DNA of 64,000 bases from positions 6,885-70,884 of the forward strand of contig JBBBWG010012001.1 in assembly GCA_037176905.1 (NCBI GenBank), in the 5' to 3' direction. The notes under the pieces were generated by a model that saw only the letters and a program-made list of their open reading frames with translations, had not been told where the DNA came from and did not search any database. This DNA is from Azolla pinnata (Eukaryota > Streptophyta > Polypodiopsida > Salviniales > Salviniaceae). The position numbers and the translations under genes are program-made. The number at the start of each line of letters is the position of its first letter. Position 1 is the first letter of the stretch. Positions 59,295 through 64,000 of this stretch are shown here, one piece after another.

Positions 59295-62055
59295 TTATGA
59301 GAGCTCCGACAAAATTCGCTGGCATTTCTCCTCCAAAACTTTCACCGACTCGCTAAACAACACTTCAGGCAGCAGGGCACCCACAGATTCTACAGTAACT
59401 GTGCCAAAAGAAAGCATTGCATCAGTTTTCCCACCACTAAAATTTTTATACATAGCAGCACCAAATGATAACACGAGCGCTGCCAACACGCTTGTCAAAA
59501 GACCAGCGACCATCACATTGGTTTTTATGCCACTAATTGTATCACAGCATTGTTCAGTGACGAAAGCACGCTCGTCAAATTGGTGGTTATGCCAGTAAAC
59601 GGATATAGCAGCACCATCAGATGACAGAAGCAAGCTTGTCAAAAAACAAAAGCTTAGTTATTTATACATACATATTAAGTGTTCTTTGACGCGGCGCAAT
59701 TGGACACGCTTATCCCACCCATCTCCAAAGACGCATTCCCTACACAGGGTACACACCCGTGGCCGCGCTACAACCGCTTTCTTCGTGCCTGCCAATTCAA
59801 GCCGAACAATCCAGAAGGTAAAAAACCTCATAATGTCATGAGAAAGGGGAAAAATTACCAATGCATAGTGCAAGATTTACAATTCCATGGAGAGTATTGG
59901 ATATTACCAACATTTACAAAAACTTAAATCGTATATTTCAGCTAGAATATCAGATGTGTGGTGTGCCTATATATATCATTTGGCATTCTTCTCAGGGTCA
60001 TCATCACCCTACACAAGTTCAAAATCACCTTTGGGCAGATCTTCGATATCAAAAACATTCACCGGACATTTCTCAACTAGTTCCTCTGCCATGTCATCCC
60101 ACACATCTTCAAGAAAAACCACCTGCTCCACGGAGGAAGACCCTCTTCGTCATAAGATGATCAATCAACATGACATAACTTTTCAAATGCATAAAGTAAT
60201 TGGAACCTATTTTTCCAATAAATAGTCACATAACAAAATACCCATATAATACCACTCGATGACTTACCTCAGGAAGCATCCTGTATCTGGCAGTTGCTAC
60301 AGGTGACCACTTTGCATGTGTTTTTCCTTTCCCTTTGACTGCATGAGCTTCCAACTCAATACACTGCAATAGTTTACAACAACCTTTGAAAAACTTTTGA
60401 CATTATATTTTCTTGCTAGCTTAAGCTTAGACTAAATTTACCATACCAAAAAACAATATCAGCTTTCAGCTCAATATACTAACAGTTTTCACATGCTCAG
60501 AATAAGTTTACTGTAGCATATAATTATGGTTTCTTCTGTAGGCAAGCATGACGTCCAATAAGACCCCTTATCAGGAAGCTTCCAGACCAGTGACACTAAT
60601 GTGCAGTATGTTGACAATTTTTGCTTCATGATGTCACGAGTCAGCTAAATATACCAGGGTCAAAAACTAAAGAGGCAACATGCAAGAACAAAACAATTCA
60701 ATCTGTAGGATTGTGCAGAGATGGAGGTAATTCCAAAAACTATAAAGACATTAGCTCTTATTCCGAGTTCTTGAGAATTACAGATAACACACTTGTCCAG
60801 GGCGTAGCCTAGCAATCATGATATCGGGATATCGTGAGATGATGGGATCCATCTTGAAGGAGGATAAAGTCTCTTGACTACAAGTAAAAGATGTGTACGT
60901 CTTTCTGAACTTCTCAGAAGAGGGGACTTCGTATTCACTTCCATTTGGCAACCATTGTAATTCCTCGGACCTCACTGCCAAAACATCCCATGCGAAGAAG
61001 GGTTTCATTAAGAATGTATTAGAAAATTACAGCTCAAATTTTGCAATTGCTAGTGTAGTTCCCATGCCAATAGTACTGTGGCCAATCTGGCTTAGAGTAC
61101 AAATCCTTTCATCTTTATTTCCTAAAAACATTACCTGTCGTGTTCTTTACTCGCCCATCTTTTTTAGTGCAAACCGCATTCAGCTTAAAAACAATGGTAT
61201 TCCTTTCATTTGCCAGATCGTTTTCTATAAACACATAAAGAAAGGTTTAGAAAAGTTGAACGTATACCATTACAACTAAAAGCACTTGAACACTGCAAAT
61301 CACGCCCACTTACCTGACTTGTACTCAAATACTCTGGGATCCGCTTTGATAGGAACTAGTCCTAAGCGATGAGCTAAAACCTCATCTTGTATCAAAGAGG
61401 TATTATTAGCGATATAAACTTTTTCGATCGCCATAGTAGGTATCTTCCATATTAAATCATGAATACTGTTAGTTTTCGTAAGTAAACCCATTTACAATAT
61501 GACCTACACTACCCAATGTTGTTTCGATTGAAACAAAAACGATGAACTGTTCCTTTACCTCTGCAATCAGAATCCTTCTAAATGCATTCGCTATCGCAGC
61601 ATCAATGCCAATCATATCGAATTCGATGTCGTCACTGTTCAGAGAGATCACCTCGATACGGAAATCTTTGCAAAAATCTGCCAAGCGGAGGCTGTTATCA
61701 ACGCCAGACAGCGAATATGCACCGGAGAACTGTAGAGTTTGTGTCTGCAAGAGACAATTAGGGGGAAATGGGGAAAGGAGCGAAACACAATAAGACAAAG
61801 ACAAATGAATATACTCAAAACAAGAGAATGCAATCCAATACTATGTATTCACACGCGTATATTTTGCATACAAATAGCCAGTCTGATAGTTGGCAGACAC
61901 ACAGAAAGAGATGACAATGTCTAGAAATAAATACACACATAAGAAGCCGCATCTGGTCTACAGACAACTCGAGTCCGCTGAAGCTCAAGGTGAGGAGGAA
62001 GCTGACCCTTTGGTACATCAGGCATATCAAGAGCGGATCGAATAACTTGAGACAT
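59295..62055 (-). CDS. RPAC1: RNA polymerase I and III subunit AC40 (RPAC1)
   Basis: Exons on minus: 62055-61939, 61744-61559, 61443-61314, 61224-61135, 60974-60793, 60363-60268, 60122-60029, 59788-59672 and 59398-59295, giving 371 residues (Arabidopsis homologues about 385). AC40 pairs with AC19 to form the alpha-like assembly platform shared by RNA polymerases I and III. Landmarks in order are [155 protein letters not shown] and [16 protein letters not shown]. Cys residues in CTLCREC lie where archaeal subunit D holds an iron-sulphur site. The start is the ATG at 62055, giving a slightly shorter N-terminus than most. Confidence 0.96.
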
Positions 62056-63204
62056 GGAGATTGAATACAAAGTGAACTCCCTTTATAATTTGGTCTTGAT
62101 GTGATGTATGTTCATCCACTCTGATTACTCCAATTATAGTAAGCCTGCACGAAAAGATGAGATAATTCAATGAAAACAGTAGGCATACTTCAACGATATC
62201 AAGAATTTGTCATCGCCCTTAGACTAGAATCGGGCTTTATGCATCAGGATCTGCCCACTATTAGATAGACATCATAAGGGGATGCCTCTCTTCCATGCTG
62301 TAGCTGCATAATGATGGAAATGTGTGATCTTGGTCAACACCCGAATTGCTCAATTTTGAGTTCAGGAAAACAATAGATATATACGGTGATGAACCAGATT
62401 GATGGAATCTTTTGAGTGTACTCCAGAATTGCAAGACAAGACAGATCAAAGAGGGTTGCTGCAGTTACAGCGCATGCATATTAGGATGGTCATAGAAGAT
62501 CTACTGTGAAGACAGTGCCAGCCATTGTTGGAAACTTCATTCTCCTTATCACCATCGCCACCACCATCGCCCCATCACCACTATTATGCATCATCAAGAT
62601 CGTAACCGTCGTCATTATCATCGTCACCAGACTCTAACAACCGCAGTCATCATCGAAACAACAGCAACAGACCGTATATAGATGATGATCCTCAGCATTA
62701 ACATCGCCGCCATCACCACTTTGATCGCTTGGATCAATACGAGAATACACAACGACTATACTATATTCTTGAGATAAGCATATGATGAGATGTCTACCCG
62801 CGGGTGCGTTGCGTGCTTGTGCTTACAGTCAGCATCCGCATACTAACCTTTTGATCAAAGGATTGCAGGAAGGCCGGGGGAAGGAGGGATCAACAGCGGC
62901 AATGGGCGCTAGACATACAACAATCTGCAAGCAATCATGTTAGTTAGAAAAGCAAAAATCGAGTCTTTTTGGCCTCTCTCTCTGTGTGTGTGTCTTTGTC
63001 TCTCCACTCCGTGATTGCTCTGCGAGGAAAGGAGGAGGAAGAGTGATGGAACGAGGGAAGGCTGTGATTAGTCTGGGGAACAGGGGAGGAGGGTGGCCTT
63101 GGGGCTGGGATTAGGGTTTTATGGGGTTTAGGTCAAGAAGAATCCCATAGCTGCTGAAATTAGGGTTCAAGGGAAACCTGCAGAAACTACTCTCTGGTCT
63201 GATT
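62056..63204. other. no recognised gene; upstream region of AC40
   Basis: Contains CAT/CCA/CGC triplet-rich DNA near 62540-62720. Short open frames have no known domain. Confidence 0.6.
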
Positions 63205-63486
63205 CCCTAAACCCTAAACCCTAGCTATTATAACCCTAAATCCTAAACCCTAGTTTTTATAACCCTAAATCCTAAACCCTAGCTATTATAACCCTAACTC
63301 CTAAACCCTAGCTTTTATAGCCCTACATCCTAAACCCTAGCTATTATAACCCTAAATCCTAAACCCTAGCTATTATAACCCTACATCCTGAACCCTAGCT
63401 ATTATAACCCTAAATCCTGAACCCTAGCTATTATAACCCTAAATCTTACACCCTAGCTATTATAACCCTAAATCCTAAACCCTAAG
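63205..63486. repeat. telomere-derived 29-bp minisatellite
   Basis: After two plain CCCTAAA units, a 29-bp unit CTAGCTATTATAACCCTAAA plus TCCTAAACC repeats about nine times. Each unit thus holds two or three telomere-like heptamers separated by GCTATTAT. Copies differ by single substitutions. Confidence 0.92.
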
Positions 63487-64000
63487 CGTGATTCGGAACG
63501 AAATGTGATATCAACATGTTTCAGTGTTTTATGGTGAACCATATCAACCGCCAAGAAGGTCTGCTGAATTTCGGTTGGTCTTACTTTATACATCAAATGC
63601 AATGACAATGCTTTACTTGGGTTTCATTCCACCTGGATTCTATGATTATGAAACCGCCCACATTTGGGATTTTCTATCCTGTTTTTTGTACATCCATGAC
63701 ATGCTTCATCGTGAGGATCGATGGTGCCGTGATCAAACAGCTGAAGACAAAACGCTTTGCGGAAAAAAAAAGAACTTTCCATGAAGGGATTCAAGAAAAG
63801 ACCATTGCCCGTACAACGATCGAATACCAATTGATATTTGTTTTCTATATAGCTTGTCATGTACACAACTAGACAAAGCAAATTTTGCGATTAAAATTTG
63901 CACGGAAAAAATAGCGATCAGAGACGAAATTTAGCTTGAGACGTCCTCAACAATACATACATGTAAAGCTAATTCCATCTCAATCTATGGCCTCCTCACA
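63487..64000. other. no recognised gene at the right edge
   Basis: Open frames on both strands (63524-63784 plus, 63624-63881 minus) have ordinary composition, but I recognise no family. A gene could begin here and run past the window. Confidence 0.4.

Noticed and set aside
40537-62055. Possible functional cluster of transcription/chromatin genes (ARP7, GTE1-like, AC40)
   Set aside because: They are interspersed with unrelated genes, have separate promoters and act in different complexes, so chance proximity is the simplest explanation.
1-64000. tRNA and rRNA genes
   Set aside because: No convincing T-arm (GGTTCGAATCC-like) with matching A-box or conserved rRNA stretch was found while reading either strand; a covariance-model scan would be the decisive check.

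Overview
This is a stretch of land-plant nuclear DNA. It holds plant-specific genes (15-cis-zeta-carotene isomerase, a GTE-type bromodomain protein, ARP7, a DYW-type PPR protein), many short GT-AG introns, and blocks of the plant telomere motif CCCTAAA. The style of the PPR repeats and the altered DYW end look most like a fern or another seedless vascular plant. That placement is an impression from the sequence, not a test. Two runs of exactly 100 N (15118-15217 and 28449-28548) are assembly gaps of unknown true size.

Layout. 1-2900: purine-rich and simple-repeat DNA. 2910-6313 (+): Z-ISO, carotenoid pathway. 7.8-8.7 kb: a CATG/ACAT minisatellite, then a doubtful single-exon ORF (8823-9656 +). 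11496-15795 (-): a 1000-residue PPR-DYW protein in four exons. 17360-21067 (+): an Msp1/ATAD1-like AAA ATPase. 22935-27599 (-): a 16-exon EHD-type membrane-remodelling GTPase. 27.6-32.5 kb: a repeat-rich region with no recognised gene. 32491-34643 (+): acireductone dioxygenase. 37078-39540 (+): a TEX30-like alpha/beta hydrolase. 40537-44521 (-): ARP7. 46383-48820 (+): a single-span J-domain protein. About 49790-50215 (+): a decayed nuclear copy of plastid rpoC2. 50959-53790 (-): a GTE1-like bromodomain-NET protein. 55398-57542 (-): a small C2-domain protein. 59295-62055 (-): AC40, the shared subunit of RNA polymerases I and III. 63.2-63.5 kb: a telomere-derived 29-bp minisatellite.

I rebuilt the eleven recognised multi-exon genes exon by exon. 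In each the reading phases close exactly and the protein length is close to the family norm, so these calls are firm even though no single exon looks striking. The genes are ordinary, separately transcribed housekeeping or organelle-related genes, and I see no operon-like or joint system. The most notable items are the rpoC2 fossil, the variant C-terminus of the PPR-DYW protein, two GC-AG introns, a NAGNAG acceptor in the C2 gene, a start-overlapping uORF before the J-protein, and three separate telomere-motif blocks beside or inside genes. I found no convincing new biological system.
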